Assembly: GCF_902813185.1 (NCBI RefSeq)
Contig: NZ_LR778301.1
Location: 1,116,001 to 1,180,000, forward strand
From: Denitratisoma oestradiolicum
GTDB lineage: Bacteria > Pseudomonadota > Gammaproteobacteria > Burkholderiales > Rhodocyclaceae
Direction of reading: 5' to 3'
Length of the DNA stretch: 64,000 nt
Shown: positions 11,875-20,328 of the stretch, in pieces
How positions within the stretch are numbered: position 1 is the stretch's first letter
Layout: every line of letters starts with the position of its first letter
Translations under genes and position numbers: made by a program
The notes under the pieces: generated by a model
Databases searched by the model: none
What the model was told of the DNA's origin: nothing
Seen by the model: the letters and a program-made list of their open reading frames with translations, nothing else

Positions 11875-12879
11875 TCATGGCCGGAAGGGATCAGCTTGGC
11901 GCTTGCCGGCGCCGGAGGCGGCCCGGCCCAGGCGGTCATGGACGGCCTGCCATTCCATCGTCTGGGGCGGTGCTTCCACCAGGATCAGGTCGGCCCCGAC
12001 GTGGTCCAGTTCCCGCAGGGCGGCGTAGAGCTGATGGGCGTAGTCACGGGCATTGCTGCCAGCGGCGATCCAGGCCAGAGGGGGCAGGCCGGCGGGGGCC
12101 GCGTTCAGGGCCAGCACGGCCAGGCGCAAGTCCTGGGCCAACAACGCCTCTACCGTGGCGGGAAGCTCTGCCGCCGTCACCAGGCGCAGGCCGGTTTCCG
12201 GTGCGTAATGGGCCTCCAGGGCGCCGGGGACGCGGGGCGTGCTGGCGGTCGCCTGGCCAATGGCGGGGGTGCCGTGCAGCGCCGCCGCAATCTGCTCCGC
12301 CGTGATGGCGCCGGGACGCAGAATGACGGGAGCGCCCCGGGAAAGATCGACGATGGTGGATTCGATGCCCACTTCGCAGGGGCCGCCATCCAGGATCAGG
12401 GCCACCTGGTCGCCTAGCTCCTCCCGCACATGGTCGGCAGTGGTGGGGCTGATGCGGCCGAAGCGGTTGGCCGAGGGAGCGGCGATGCCGCCGCTGCCGC
12501 CGGCTGCGGCGAAGGCCGCCAGCAGGGCCAGCGCCAGGGGGTGGCCGGGCACCCGCAGGCCCACCGTATTCTGGCCGCCGGTGACGGCATCGGGCACCGT
12601 GGGCTGGCGTTGCAGGATCAGGGTCAGGGGACCGGGCCAGAAGGTGGCGGCCAGAGTGTGGGCGGCCTGGGGGATGTTTTTCGCCCACTGATCCAGATGG
12701 CTGGCTGCGGGGATGTGCACGATCAGTGGATGGTCGGCGGGGCGGCCCTTGGCGGCGAAGATGCGGGCCACGGCCACCGGGTTGGCGGCATCGGCCCCCA
12801 AGCCGTAGACGGTCTCGGTGGGAATGGCGACCAGCTCCCCCGCGCGCAGCAACTCGACGGCCCGGCCGATTTCATTCAT
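11875..12879 (-). CDS. tsaC: L-threonylcarbamoyladenylate synthase (TsaC/Sua5 type)
   Basis: A 334-residue protein starting at 12879 ([28 protein letters not shown]). The YrdC fold is shown by PTETVYGLGADA, KGRPADHPLIVHI, FWPGPLTLIL and SANRFGRISPTTADHV. After about residue 215 a linker leads to a C-terminal Sua5 domain (ending AVHDRLGRAASG), so this is the long Sua5 form, not the short TsaC. It makes threonylcarbamoyl-AMP from threonine, bicarbonate and ATP for t6A37 in tRNAs. The start overlaps the end of purK by 8 bases. An open frame extends far upstream, but it lies inside purK in another frame. Confidence 0.9.
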   Translation of the reverse strand: MNEIGRAVELLRAGELVAIPTETVYGLGADAANPVAVARIFAAKGRPADHPLIVHIPAASHLDQWAKNIPQAAHTLAATFWPGPLTLILQRQPTVPDAVTGGQNTVGLRVPGHPLALALLAAFAAAGGSGGIAAPSANRFGRISPTTADHVREELGDQVALILDGGPCEVGIESTIVDLSRGAPVILRPGAITAEQIAAALHGTPAIGQATASTPRVPGALEAHYAPETGLRLVTAAELPATVEALLAQDLRLAVLALNAAPAGLPPLAWIAAGSNARDYAHQLYAALRELDHVGADLILVEAPPQTMEWQAVHDRLGRAASGAGKRQADPFRP

Positions 12880-14020
12880 CGCGGATGCCGATGGCCCGTC
12901 TTGCTTCCAGGGCGATCTGCCGCACCTGGGCCGGATCATCGCCGACGACCGTGAAGTGCCCCATCTTGCGGCCGGGGCGGGCGTGGTGCTTGCCGTAGAG
13001 ATGGAGCTTGAGATTGGGCACGGTGTGGAGCTTCGCCCAGTCCGGTTCGCGGGCATGGTGGGGATCGTGCTGGAACCACAGGTCGCCCAGCAGATTGACC
13101 ATCGCCGCTCCGCTGCGGGCACGGGGCGAACCCAGGGGCAGGCCGCAGAGGGCGCGCACCTGTTGCTCGAACTGGTTGGTGACACAGGCGTCCAGGGTAT
13201 AGTGGCCCGAGTTGTGGGGGCGGGGGGCCATCTCGTTGATGTAGAGCCGGCCTTTGCAGACGAAGAACTCCACCGCCAGGGTACCGATGTAGTCCATGCC
13301 AGTGGCGATGCGGGCCGCCAGTTCCTCGGCCTCGCCGGCCAGGTCGGCGGAAGTGCTGGCCGGCACGATGCTGACATCAAGTATGCCCCGGCTGTGACTG
13401 TTTTCCGCTGTGGGAAAGCACTCCACCTTACCGTTTTCGTCCCGGGCCAGCACCACAGAAACCTCGTAATCCAGGGACAGCATGTGTTCCAGTACGCAGG
13501 CTTCGCCATGGAACTGGCGGAAGGCGGCCAGGGCCTCCTGCCGGTTGGCGACCCGTGCCTGGCCCTTGCCGTCGTAGCCGAAGCGGGCCACCTTGAGAAT
13601 GCCGGGGAAGAGGGCGGCATCGGCCTTGCTAAGGTCCGCCTCGTCGTGAATTTCAGCATAGGGCGCATGGGGCAGGCCCTGGTCCCGCAGGAAGCCCTTT
13701 TCCGCCATGCGGTTCTGGCAGATGGCTACGGCCTCGGCTCCCGGTCGCACGGGGATGAATTTGGAAAGATAGGCCAGGGTATCAGCCGGCACGTTCTCGA
13801 ATTCGGTGGTCACGGCGGCGCATTGTTGTGCCATCAGGGCCAGGGCCTGGGTGTCCTCGTAGGCAGCGGCCAGATGATGGTCGGCGATGCGCCCGGCGGG
13901 GCTGTGGGGGTCCGGGTCCAGCACCATGACCCGATAGCCCAGCTCGTGGGCGGCCATAACGAAGAAGCGGCCCAACTGGCCGCCTCCGAGCATGCCCAGG
14001 GTGGCGGGGGGCAGGATCAT
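12872..14020 (-). CDS. purK: N5-carboxyaminoimidazole ribonucleotide synthase
   Basis: A 382-residue ATP-grasp enzyme of purine synthesis: ATP-dependent carboxylation of AIR to N5-CAIR. It opens with the typical [38 protein letters not shown] is the ATP-grasp glycine loop, and AVEFFV...[15 protein letters not shown] the metal and substrate part. The start overlaps the stop of purE by four bases (ATGA), so translation is probably coupled. Confidence 0.95.
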   Translation of the reverse strand: MILPPATLGMLGGGQLGRFFVMAAHELGYRVMVLDPDPHSPAGRIADHHLAAAYEDTQALALMAQQCAAVTTEFENVPADTLAYLSKFIPVRPGAEAVAICQNRMAEKGFLRDQGLPHAPYAEIHDEADLSKADAALFPGILKVARFGYDGKGQARVANRQEALAAFRQFHGEACVLEHMLSLDYEVSVVLARDENGKVECFPTAENSHSRGILDVSIVPASTSADLAGEAEELAARIATGMDYIGTLAVEFFVCKGRLYINEMAPRPHNSGHYTLDACVTNQFEQQVRALCGLPLGSPRARSGAAMVNLLGDLWFQHDPHHAREPDWAKLHTVPNLKLHLYGKHHARPGRKMGHFTVVGDDPAQVRQIALEARRAIGIRDE

Positions 14021-14526
14021 TTGGGCAGCTCGAGCTTCATCTGCATGACCTTCTCGCTCTGACGGGCGCGGAAATCCAGCAGCTTTGCGGAAAGCTCCCG
14101 ACCCAGCGCATCGTTGGCGGTGGCCAGCATGGCCACGGCGGTGAGGGCCGCGTTGGCGGCGCCCGCCTCACCGATGGCGAAGGTGGCCACCGGGATGCCG
14201 CGAGGCATCTGGACGATGGAAAGCAGGGAGTCCAGGCCGCTCAGGGCCTTGGACTGGACCGGCACGCCCAGCACCGGCACGATGGTCTTGGAAGCCAGCA
14301 TGCCGGGCAGATGGGCGGCACCGCCGGCGCCGGCGATGATGGCCCGCAGGTCACGCTCCTGGGCCATGGCGGCATAGTCGAAAAGCAGGTCCGGGGTGCG
14401 ATGGGCGGAGACCACCCGGGCCTCGTAGGGGACGCCGAACTCCTCCAGTATCCTGGCGGCGGCCTGCATGGTGGGCCAGTCGGAGTCCGAACCCATGACG
14501 ATGCCCACCAGGGGATGTCCGTTCAT
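14017..14526 (-). CDS. purE: N5-carboxyaminoimidazole ribonucleotide mutase
   Basis: A 169-residue class I PurE that converts N5-CAIR to [17 protein letters not shown] at residues 9-21 is the phosphate and active-site loop, SAHRTPD carries the catalytic His, and [13 protein letters not shown] is the second conserved loop. It overlaps folD by four bases and purK by four bases. The gene order folD-purE-purK places formyl-folate supply beside the purine steps. Confidence 0.95.
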   Translation of the reverse strand: MNGHPLVGIVMGSDSDWPTMQAAARILEEFGVPYEARVVSAHRTPDLLFDYAAMAQERDLRAIIAGAGGAAHLPGMLASKTIVPVLGVPVQSKALSGLDSLLSIVQMPRGIPVATFAIGEAGAANAALTAVAMLATANDALGRELSAKLLDFRARQSEKVMQMKLELPK

Positions 14527-15398
14527 TTTTTTGTCTCCCTGGCGGAGCGCTCCGCCGATTCCAGGGTGTTGGCCAGCAGCATGGTGATGGTCATGGGGCC
14601 GACGCCGCCGGGCACCGGCGTGATCAGCCCGGCCACATCCTTGGTCGATGCGAAATCCACGTCGCCGCAGAGCTTGCCTGCATCCGGTCCCGATTGCAGG
14701 CGGTTGATGCCTACGTCAATTACAGTGGCGCCCGGCTTCACCATGTCACCGGTGATCATCCGGGGCCGTCCCACGGCGGCCACCAGGATGTCGGCGCGGC
14801 GGGTGTGGAAGGCCAGGTCCCGGGTCTGGGAGTGGCATACGGTGACGGTGCAGCCGGCGGCCAGCAACAGCATGGCCATGGGTTTACCGACGATGTTGCT
14901 GCGACCCACAATCACGGCCTCGGCGCCCTTCAGGGGCACGTTCTGGCTTTTCAGCATTTCCATGACGCCATAGGGCGTGCAGGGGATGAAACGGGGATTA
15001 CCCTGCATCAGGGCGCCCACGTTCTCGGCGTGGAAACCATCCACATCCTTTTCCGGGGCGATGGCTTCCAGTACCGCGTCCGAATCGAACTGCCTGGGCA
15101 GGGGCAGCTGCACCAGGATGCCATGGACCGTCGGATCGGCATTCAGCTCGGCGATGCGGGCGAACACCACGGCAGGGTCTACATCTGCCGGGTAGCTGTC
15201 CTTGAGGGAGCGCATGCCGGTTTTTTCGCAGCCGGCCACCTTGTTGCGCACATAGACGGCGGAGGCGGGGTCTTCGCCCACCAGGATGACGGCGAGGCAG
15301 GGTGTGACGCCCCGGGACTGGAGGGCGGCGGCGCGCTCGGCCAGCCGGCCACGCACCGTGGCGGAAAGGGCATTGCCGTCGAGAATTCTGGCAGACAT
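14523..15398 (-). CDS. folD: methylenetetrahydrofolate dehydrogenase/cyclohydrolase
   Basis: A 291-residue bifunctional FolD. It oxidises methylene-THF with NADP and hydrolyses methenyl-THF to 10-formyl-THF. Seen are [14 protein letters not shown] with the catalytic Lys region, [11 protein letters not shown], the dinucleotide loop [15 protein letters not shown] and the C-terminal [18 protein letters not shown]. It is the first gene of the four-gene run to tsaC. The promoter should lie in 15399-15540. Confidence 0.95.
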   Translation of the reverse strand: MSARILDGNALSATVRGRLAERAAALQSRGVTPCLAVILVGEDPASAVYVRNKVAGCEKTGMRSLKDSYPADVDPAVVFARIAELNADPTVHGILVQLPLPRQFDSDAVLEAIAPEKDVDGFHAENVGALMQGNPRFIPCTPYGVMEMLKSQNVPLKGAEAVIVGRSNIVGKPMAMLLLAAGCTVTVCHSQTRDLAFHTRRADILVAAVGRPRMITGDMVKPGATVIDVGINRLQSGPDAGKLCGDVDFASTKDVAGLITPVPGGVGPMTITMLLANTLESAERSARETKK

Positions 15399-15550
15399 GA
15401 TGATCCGGTCGGAAAAATGGCGAATTATCCGGGTTCGACGCCTCAGCGTCCAGCCATCGTGTAGGGAGAAACGCCAAGATGCTGCATCCGCGACCCGCCT
15501 CCCATTTGACCCGGCAAATCGATTGTGGTCTAATCCGCGTCCTCTTCGAC

Positions 15551-15625
15551 GGGTGGTTAGCTCAGCGGTAGAGCACTGCCTTCACACGGCAGGGGTCACA
15601 GGTTCAATCCCTGTACCACCCACCA
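15551..15625 (+). tRNA. tRNA-Val(CAC)
   Basis: A complete 75-base tRNA: acceptor GGGTGGT paired with ACCACCC, discriminator A, encoded CCA at 15623-15625. The anticodon arm CTGCC-TTCACAC-GGCAG gives anticodon CAC, which reads GUG. D arm GCTC/GAGC and T arm with GGTTCAATCC are intact. The foreign segment begins directly behind it. Confidence 0.95.
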
Positions 15626-15651
15626 AAATTCCCTACAGTATCAACGGGTTG

Positions 15652-15687
15652 AAAAAATGGCCGACTAATAAGTCGGCCATTTTTTTG
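15652..15687 (+). terminator. intrinsic terminator after tRNA-Val
   Basis: ATGGCCGACT and AGTCGGCCAT form a perfect 10-bp stem with loop AATA, preceded by A6 and followed by T7. The flanking A and T runs make it able to work in both directions. It probably ends the tRNA-Val transcript. Confidence 0.85.
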
Positions 15688-15715
15688 CCTGAATTCGAAG
15701 GTTACTGTCCCGGAT

Positions 15716-16132
15716 TTGTCCCCTGAATTCCTCTGTGTTCCTTTTTTTTCCTATTGGATTGTTCCTGATTTGTCCCATCGGGGGAATCCGATTCGACTGA
15801 TACTTACCGGTGGGCAGGTGGCCGATGTCATCCAAGGGGCGGCGCTGATCGAGGCCATCCTGACCGAAGCGGTCATCGCTGACAAAGGATATGACAGCGA
15901 TGCATTGATTACGTGCATCGAGGCCACCGGCGCGCAAGCCATCATTCCGCCTCGTAGCAATCGAACGATCCAGCGTCCGGTCGAGTGGCACCGCTATAAG
16001 GCCAGGAACCTCGTCGAACGATTCTTCAATCGGCTCAAGCAATTCCGTCGCCTTGCCACGCGATACGACAAGCTGGCCTGCCGCTTCAATGCATTCTTGC
16101 ATCTGGCATGCGCCTATATTTGGCTACTGTGA
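15716..16132 (+). pseudogene. IS5-family transposase, C-terminal fragment
   Basis: The frame encodes the last part of a DDE transposase. From about 15779 it reads ILTGGQVADVIQGAALIE, then VIADKGYDSDALI with one catalytic Asp, IIPPRSNR and a C-terminal YKARNLVERFFNRLKQFRRLATRYDK with the catalytic Glu. This is the usual end of IS5-family (IS427-like) OrfB proteins. The N-terminal half is missing and the first 20 residues of the open frame do not belong to the family. It lies immediately behind tRNA-Val and starts the disturbed region. Confidence 0.85.
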
Positions 16133-16140
16133 GCGCACTC

Positions 16141-16640
16141 TAGGGACGAGATTGAGTTCTCGCCCTTAATTTATTTAAGGGCGAGGTAATCGAAAACCCC
16201 TTAAATGAGCCCGAAATTTGGACGATGTTAAAGTCATAAATGACCAAGAATTAAAATTCTGGCGTAGGTCGCCCCTAAATAAATTAAGGGCGAGGACGCA
16301 ATCTCGTCCTTAAGAAAGGCGAAATCGCCTTCGCCCCTATTTAGGGGCGAGGATAAGTACTCGTCCCTAATTTATTGGGGACGAGGTATGGGTAATAACA
16401 ATGTCATAAATTTGAGTGCGGCAGTGTCGCCCCTAACTAGGGGCGAGGTAGGCGCCTCGCCCTTAATTTATTAGGGGCGATAGGCGGCGACAGAAGTAGG
16501 AGAAACATATTCGTAATGTTCCGAAATTCTTGACTTTCTGGCCCCCTAAATCTCATTTCTCAGCCCAAAATTCCCCCGCAACGCCCCATTTTCCTCTAGG
16601 GGCGAGGGCGTAAGTCGTCAGGTAGTTAAATGGGGGACGA
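16141..16640. repeat. cluster of short palindromes with core TTAGGGGCGAG
   Basis: About 500 bases hold roughly fifteen half-sites of the form TTAGGGGCGAG or its complement CTCGCCCCTAA, with variants having A or T in the G-run. They are arranged as back-to-back hairpins, for example CGCCCTTAATTTATTTAAGGGCG near 16160, GCCCCTATTTAGGGGC near 16333 and GCCCCTAACTAGGGGC near 16430. Neighbouring units are joined by 6-8 variable bases, so an inner GGGGCGAGG-N-CTCGCCC hairpin is also possible. Unit spacing is irregular. Nothing in it codes for protein. It lies directly upstream of the MobI-like gene. Confidence 0.75.
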
Positions 16641-16666
16641 GCCCCCTTTATTTTGAAAGGGTGAAA

Positions 16667-17128
16667 ATGGAACTGAAGGAACTAAAGGGTATGTTGGAAA
16701 CCACTAGGGAAGCCCTGGAATCAAGCTTGGATAGGATTCACTGGCGAGCGGGAGAACTTGTGGTGGATTACCAAGATTTTCACTTTAAAGAAAACAAGGA
16801 ACGTAAAAACTGGGAAGACAAATCCCAGATATCACTCAAGACAAAGCGCAGAGGCACTTCAATTGGAATCTGGTGGGTAAAGTTAAAGTGGTCGGGGGTA
16901 TCAGGAAAACGTCAGTGCTATACAAGGGAATTTAAGAAGCCAAGAGGAAAGTTTGAGTACGACCTAGAGAACGTGCTGACTGAGGCACAAAATTGGGAAA
17001 AAGAAAAAATCAGGAGCGTGGAGGCTGAAGCTGCGCAACTTAGATTAATGGCTGCCATAGTGAGCGAGCAGCTCCTTAAAATCGTCAAGAACCTCAAGAA
17101 GATCGAGAAGTACCATGGGCAAGACTAG
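16667..17128 (+). CDS. possible MobI-like conjugative transfer protein
   Basis: About 153 residues, strongly charged and AT-richer than the neighbours. ATG at 16667 follows an AAGG; a GTG lies two codons earlier. The N-terminus and C-terminus are helical; the middle has a beta-like stretch, [13 protein letters not shown], then [33 protein letters not shown]. The order of basic residues, W-x-x-L-x-W, a Y-x-L block and A-Q-x-W-E recalls MobI proteins of SXT/R391 and IncA/C elements, whose genes lie beside oriT. This is a pattern match by eye, not a homology proof. Its 3' end runs into the broken umuC on the other strand. Confidence 0.4.
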   Translation: MELKELKGMLETTREALESSLDRIHWRAGELVVDYQDFHFKENKERKNWEDKSQISLKTKRRGTSIGIWWVKLKWSGVSGKRQCYTREFKKPRGKFEYDLENVLTEAQNWEKEKIRSVEAEAAQLRLMAAIVSEQLLKIVKNLKKIEKYHGQD

Positions 17129-17164
17129 AGTGTTCCTGGAGCTTCTTTGCCAGGGGGTACGCAA

Positions 17165-17503
17165 CTTCGTACTCATGTCGGCATACAGAGCGTAGTTGCT
17201 GGACAGAGCAATGATGCCGTGACGACGGGCCACCTCCTTCATCTGGAACCAGGGCTTGGCCATGGGGATGCCCAGGGCCTTGACCTCGTTGCTGCCGGAG
17301 ACGGCGCAGCCGTCGTTGTTTGACAGTACCACCACCGGACGACCTTCCAGCCTGGGGTTGAAGACCCGTTCGCAGGAGACGTAGAAGTTGTTGCCGTCGA
17401 TCAGGGCGATGGGGTGCGAGGTCAGCGTTGGCGCCATAACGAGGGATGTATTGGGACCGATCGGATTCGGTCCAGGGGCAAAGTAATTTGGCTCATGGAG
17501 CAA
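17165..17503 (-). pseudogene. umuC: truncated UmuC (DNA polymerase V catalytic subunit)
   Basis: The first about 90 residues are clear Y-family polymerase: [19 protein letters not shown], then [18 protein letters not shown], and [14 protein letters not shown] ending at [10 protein letters not shown]. After that, at about 17165, the frame continues into sequence antisense to the MobI-like gene and has no UmuC character. The palm catalytic S-I-D-E and the finger and thumb parts, about 330 residues, are gone. Start overlaps umuD by 11 bases. A deletion or element insertion removed the 3' part, so the polymerase cannot be active. Confidence 0.85.
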
Positions 17504-17966
17504 CCTGATGCAAAGACCAGGTCACGACACCCCAGACCGTGAGCTCCTGATCTCCCTGGACCAGGATGTCGGAATGACCGGAGGATCCTGACCGAAGCAG
17601 AACACCATTTGGCAGACGGCAGATCTGCTTGACGGTGAAGTTGCCATCCACCACGGCAATCACCACACTGCGGTCCTTGGGGTCCAGAGCCCGATCCACC
17701 ACTAGCAGGTCGCCATCGTGTATCCCGAAGCCGGTCATGGAGTGACCGGTGACCCGCACAAAGAAGGTGGCCTCCGGGTGTTCCACCAGATGATCATCCA
17801 GGTTTAGGCGTCCCTCGGCATAGTCGGCGGCCGGTGATGGGAAGCCCGCCGGGACTGCCCCAGCCAGAAGGGGATAGCCGGGAAGGCAGATCACCTCCTG
17901 CCCCGGAATTTGAGGAAAAGGAGTCCCTGGCCGGGGAGAGACCCGGCGATAGCATGAGCAGCCCAT
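17493..17966 (-). CDS. umuD: UmuD-like mutagenesis protein (S24 peptidase)
   Basis: A 157-residue S24 protein. The self-cleavage site is A40-G41 in [15 protein letters not shown], catalytic Ser76 is in VTGHSMTG and Lys113 in FTVKQI, so it should still cleave itself with RecA filaments. The first about 25 residues are extra compared with E. coli UmuD (139 residues) and rich in Pro and Cys; the true start may be downstream. It forms an operon with the LexA-like gene, whose stop is two bases away, and with the broken umuC. Confidence 0.88.
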   Translation of the reverse strand: MGCSCYRRVSPRPGTPFPQIPGQEVICLPGYPLLAGAVPAGFPSPAADYAEGRLNLDDHLVEHPEATFFVRVTGHSMTGFGIHDGDLLVVDRALDPKDRSVVIAVVDGNFTVKQICRLPNGVLLRSGSSGHSDILVQGDQELTVWGVVTWSLHQVAP

Positions 17967-17968
17967 GG

Positions 17969-18694
17969 TCAGCCCTGGTAGCGTCGGATCAGGCCGGTGA
18001 CCACCCCGAACAATTCAAGCTGATCCTTGGGGCGAATCACCGGGTAGGCCGGATTGTGGGGTTTCAGGACGAACTTACCCCGCTCCAGGCCGAGTTCCTT
18101 GAGAGTGAATTCGTCATCCACAATGGCGATGACAAAATCCCCGGCCCTAGCCACCTTGGTCCGTTCCACCACTACGATGTCGCCCTCATGGATACCGGCA
18201 TCGATCATGGAATCGCCCTTGACCGGCACCATCATGGTCCGGGAGGGCTGGCGGACAAGGTATTGATCCACCAGGAAGTGCTCACCCTGGCGACCTTCGA
18301 TCATATCCGGTGCCCCAGCACGGACCGCAAAAATGGAATCGCCCTTGACCGGCACCATCATGGTCCGGGAGGGCTGGCGGACAAGGTATTGATCCACCAG
18401 GAAGTGCTCACCCTGGCGACCTTCGATCATATCCGGTGCCCCAGCACGGACCGCAAAATCCATCAGAGGGCGCTCGAAAAAGCGGGAGGTGGGCATCCAG
18501 GCATCGTCATCTGGCGTGCGCTCTACGAATCCGGAAGCCTCCAGACGATCCAAGAGCTTGCTGGAGGCTGCCTTGGAGGCGAAACCCATCAGCTCCGCGA
18601 TACGCTTGAAGGAGGGAATGCGCCGGTTTTCTGCGTAGTAATCACGCAGGGTGTTCAGGTAGTCCAAGTCACGGGATTGGGCAGCGGCAGTCAT
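17969..18694 (-). CDS. LexA-like repressor with duplicated cleavage segment
   Basis: A 241-residue protein. Residues 1-70 form a winged-helix DNA-binding domain (NTLRDYYAENRRIPSFKRIAELMGF). Residues 80-121 and 122-163 are an exact duplication except for the last residue, each containing the cleavage-site phrase AVRAGAPDM and VPVKGDS. So there are two possible Ala-Gly sites (84-85, 126-127) and two candidate serines (120, 162). Only the second Ser is followed by the normal IDAGIHEGDIVVV; the partner Lys is 199 in FTLKE. Without one unit the protein has the usual LexA length of about 199. It probably controls the umuDC genes and itself. Confidence 0.88.
   Translation of the reverse strand: MTAAAQSRDLDYLNTLRDYYAENRRIPSFKRIAELMGFASKAASSKLLDRLEASGFVERTPDDDAWMPTSRFFERPLMDFAVRAGAPDMIEGRQGEHFLVDQYLVRQPSRTMMVPVKGDSIFAVRAGAPDMIEGRQGEHFLVDQYLVRQPSRTMMVPVKGDSMIDAGIHEGDIVVVERTKVARAGDFVIAIVDDEFTLKELGLERGKFVLKPHNPAYPVIRPKDQLELFGVVTGLIRRYQG
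18207..18458. repeat. two tandem 126-bp units inside the LexA-like gene
   Basis: Unit 1 at 18207-18332 and unit 2 at 18333-18458 both begin ATGGAATCGCCCTTGACC and end CGGACCGCAAAA. I see no base difference between them by reading, so the duplication is recent. It is a multiple of three and keeps the frame. Confidence 0.9.
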
Positions 18695-18711
18695 GATCGG
18701 TCTCGGCGATA

Positions 18712-18729
18712 GGTGATCCTATGATCACC
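18712..18729 (-). promoter_or_regulatory. dyad operator upstream of LexA-like gene
   Basis: GGTGATC-CTAT-GATCACC is a perfect 7-bp inverted repeat with a 4-base centre, 18 bases before the start codon. A further GATCACTTGT half-site follows at 18747. Position in front of a LexA-type repressor gene suggests an autoregulatory operator of unusual sequence, not the CTGT-N8-ACAG box. Confidence 0.6.
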
Positions 18730-19104
18730 AATTTAGAGAACGAACGATCACTTGTCAACGGGGAATGGAAAGGCAGCTGGGCAGGTTTTCGGCCATAGCG
18801 GACGCTGACGGTATGTTCATGATCGGTCGGCAGTGAGCCGGTTATCTGTCGCTCGGTCTTGATCCCGTTGAACGGTGGCTTCGCTGTCCGCGAAAACACA
18901 CTTCGAGCTCTAAGTGGTCAATCGCAGGCTGCAATATCTGCGGTCTCCGGCCTTAGTCGCCCAACAGCACGTTAAACTGCCTGAGGCGGGACGTAACCCA
19001 TCGCAATTAGGTAACATGTAGCTCAGAAGATGAAAGGGACATTCCGGTCCGATTTCCTCTCGATTGTGCTTACACGCAATTTTCCAGTCAGTTAGTAACC
19101 AAGG
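18730..19104. other. intergenic region without clear gene
   Basis: About 375 bases between the divergent LexA-like gene and the FAD oxidoreductase operon. It should hold the promoter of that operon. The only open frame (76 codons, minus strand) has no recognisable protein character. No tRNA, hairpin terminator or repeat is apparent. Confidence 0.5.
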
Positions 19105-20328
19105 ATGTTAAACAGCATGAGACCCGAGCCCTATGAGGCTAATGTCGCAGTCATTGGCGGTGGGCTTGCAGGCATCATAGCCACGGTCAGATTGATACAG
19201 ACGGGCGCACGTGTCGTGCTGATTGATAACCCTCTTCCGGAATCCGCCGGTCGCCTTGGTGGATTTGCCCGTTTTTCTGGTGCGAAGTTTTCGTTTCCTC
19301 CCGCTGGCATGGGACTCGTATCGGTGGCGGGCTCAATTGACCGCCTTAACCAGGTGATTGAGAAAGTCATCTGCGAGTTGGGCCTGACCGGGCGTCAGCA
19401 TTCTGAATCAATCGACCAGTCACATGATCTCGGGGGAGGCTTCACCTTTCGCCGCTATCAGTCGATTGTTCTTTCGTTGCAAGAAATGGAGGCAGTTCTG
19501 AACAGGCTGTCGACCGAAATTGGTCGCAGAGCTGTTGTTGTGAAAGGCAAAGCTACTCGACTAGATTACATACCTGGCCGCTGGTCCATTCATGTCAGGG
19601 CGGACAGCCATGACTTCTTGGTAAATGCAGACACCGTCTTCTATGCTGCGGGACGGCTATCGGAAGGACTGCTGCTGCAGGCTGGCGCACTGCCAACCGA
19701 AGGAAAAGGGATGGACATCGGCGTTCGGCTGGAGTTTGACAATAAAGCATCAATTGAGAGATTAGCCGCGCTTGGTCCAGACGCCAAAATCATCCACGGT
19801 CGCGTCCGAACCTTCTGTCTTAATTCGCCAGGAATTGTTCATCGATACCCTTTCAAGAATATAACGATTGCCGGTGGTATCGTAGCCGATGCATCATCAG
19901 AACGTGCAAACATAGGACTATTGCTGAGGGTATCCAATAAGGAACAGCGTCTGAAGGAAATTCTCAAAGCAGCGGAAAAGTGCTATCCGCAATTGCTATC
20001 CGAAAGTTCTCGCACGTCAAGGGAAAGCGACGTTTTCACGCCTCCGTCAGTGCTAGAGCGTCTATATGGCAGTGATGATGTAGCGCAGTTGGCAGCCTTC
20101 CTGAAGGAAATCAGTAACCTCGGCTTGATCGATAGCTCGCAACCGTATCGAGTGCACATGCCACTCCTTGATTGGCACTGGCATACGTTCTCACTTTCTG
20201 GATCCCACAAGACAAGCTTGCCTTCCGTTTACGCGCTTGGAGACAGCAGCGGCCATGCGCGAGGATTGCTGCAGGCTGCTGTGTCCGGATGGTTAGCAGC
20301 GGAGGAGCTTAATGCTAACCACTGCTAG
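19105..20328 (+). CDS. FAD-dependent oxidoreductase, first gene of unknown operon
   Basis: A 407-residue flavoprotein. A Rossmann FAD site is at residues 14-41 (VAVIGGGLAGIIATVRL, acidic D at the end of strand 2), and the C-terminus has YALGDSSGHARGLLQAAVSGWLAAEE, the usual second FAD contact. The middle has a substrate domain like that of uncharacterised NAD(FAD)-utilising dehydrogenases with a G-G-F-x-R-F-S-G-A-K-F loop. The substrate is not predictable. An ATG at 19117 is an alternative start. Its stop overlaps the start of the HD gene by 17 bases, so the two are coupled. Confidence 0.85.
   Translation: MLNSMRPEPYEANVAVIGGGLAGIIATVRLIQTGARVVLIDNPLPESAGRLGGFARFSGAKFSFPPAGMGLVSVAGSIDRLNQVIEKVICELGLTGRQHSESIDQSHDLGGGFTFRRYQSIVLSLQEMEAVLNRLSTEIGRRAVVVKGKATRLDYIPGRWSIHVRADSHDFLVNADTVFYAAGRLSEGLLLQAGALPTEGKGMDIGVRLEFDNKASIERLAALGPDAKIIHGRVRTFCLNSPGIVHRYPFKNITIAGGIVADASSERANIGLLLRVSNKEQRLKEILKAAEKCYPQLLSESSRTSRESDVFTPPSVLERLYGSDDVAQLAAFLKEISNLGLIDSSQPYRVHMPLLDWHWHTFSLSGSHKTSLPSVYALGDSSGHARGLLQAAVSGWLAAEELNANHC

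Noticed and set aside
16141-16640. CRISPR array
   Set aside because: Units are short palindromes of differing length and spacing with no constant spacers and no cas genes.
18669-18899. 76-codon frame over the repressor promoter
   Set aside because: It covers the operator region and overlaps the repressor start; no protein character.
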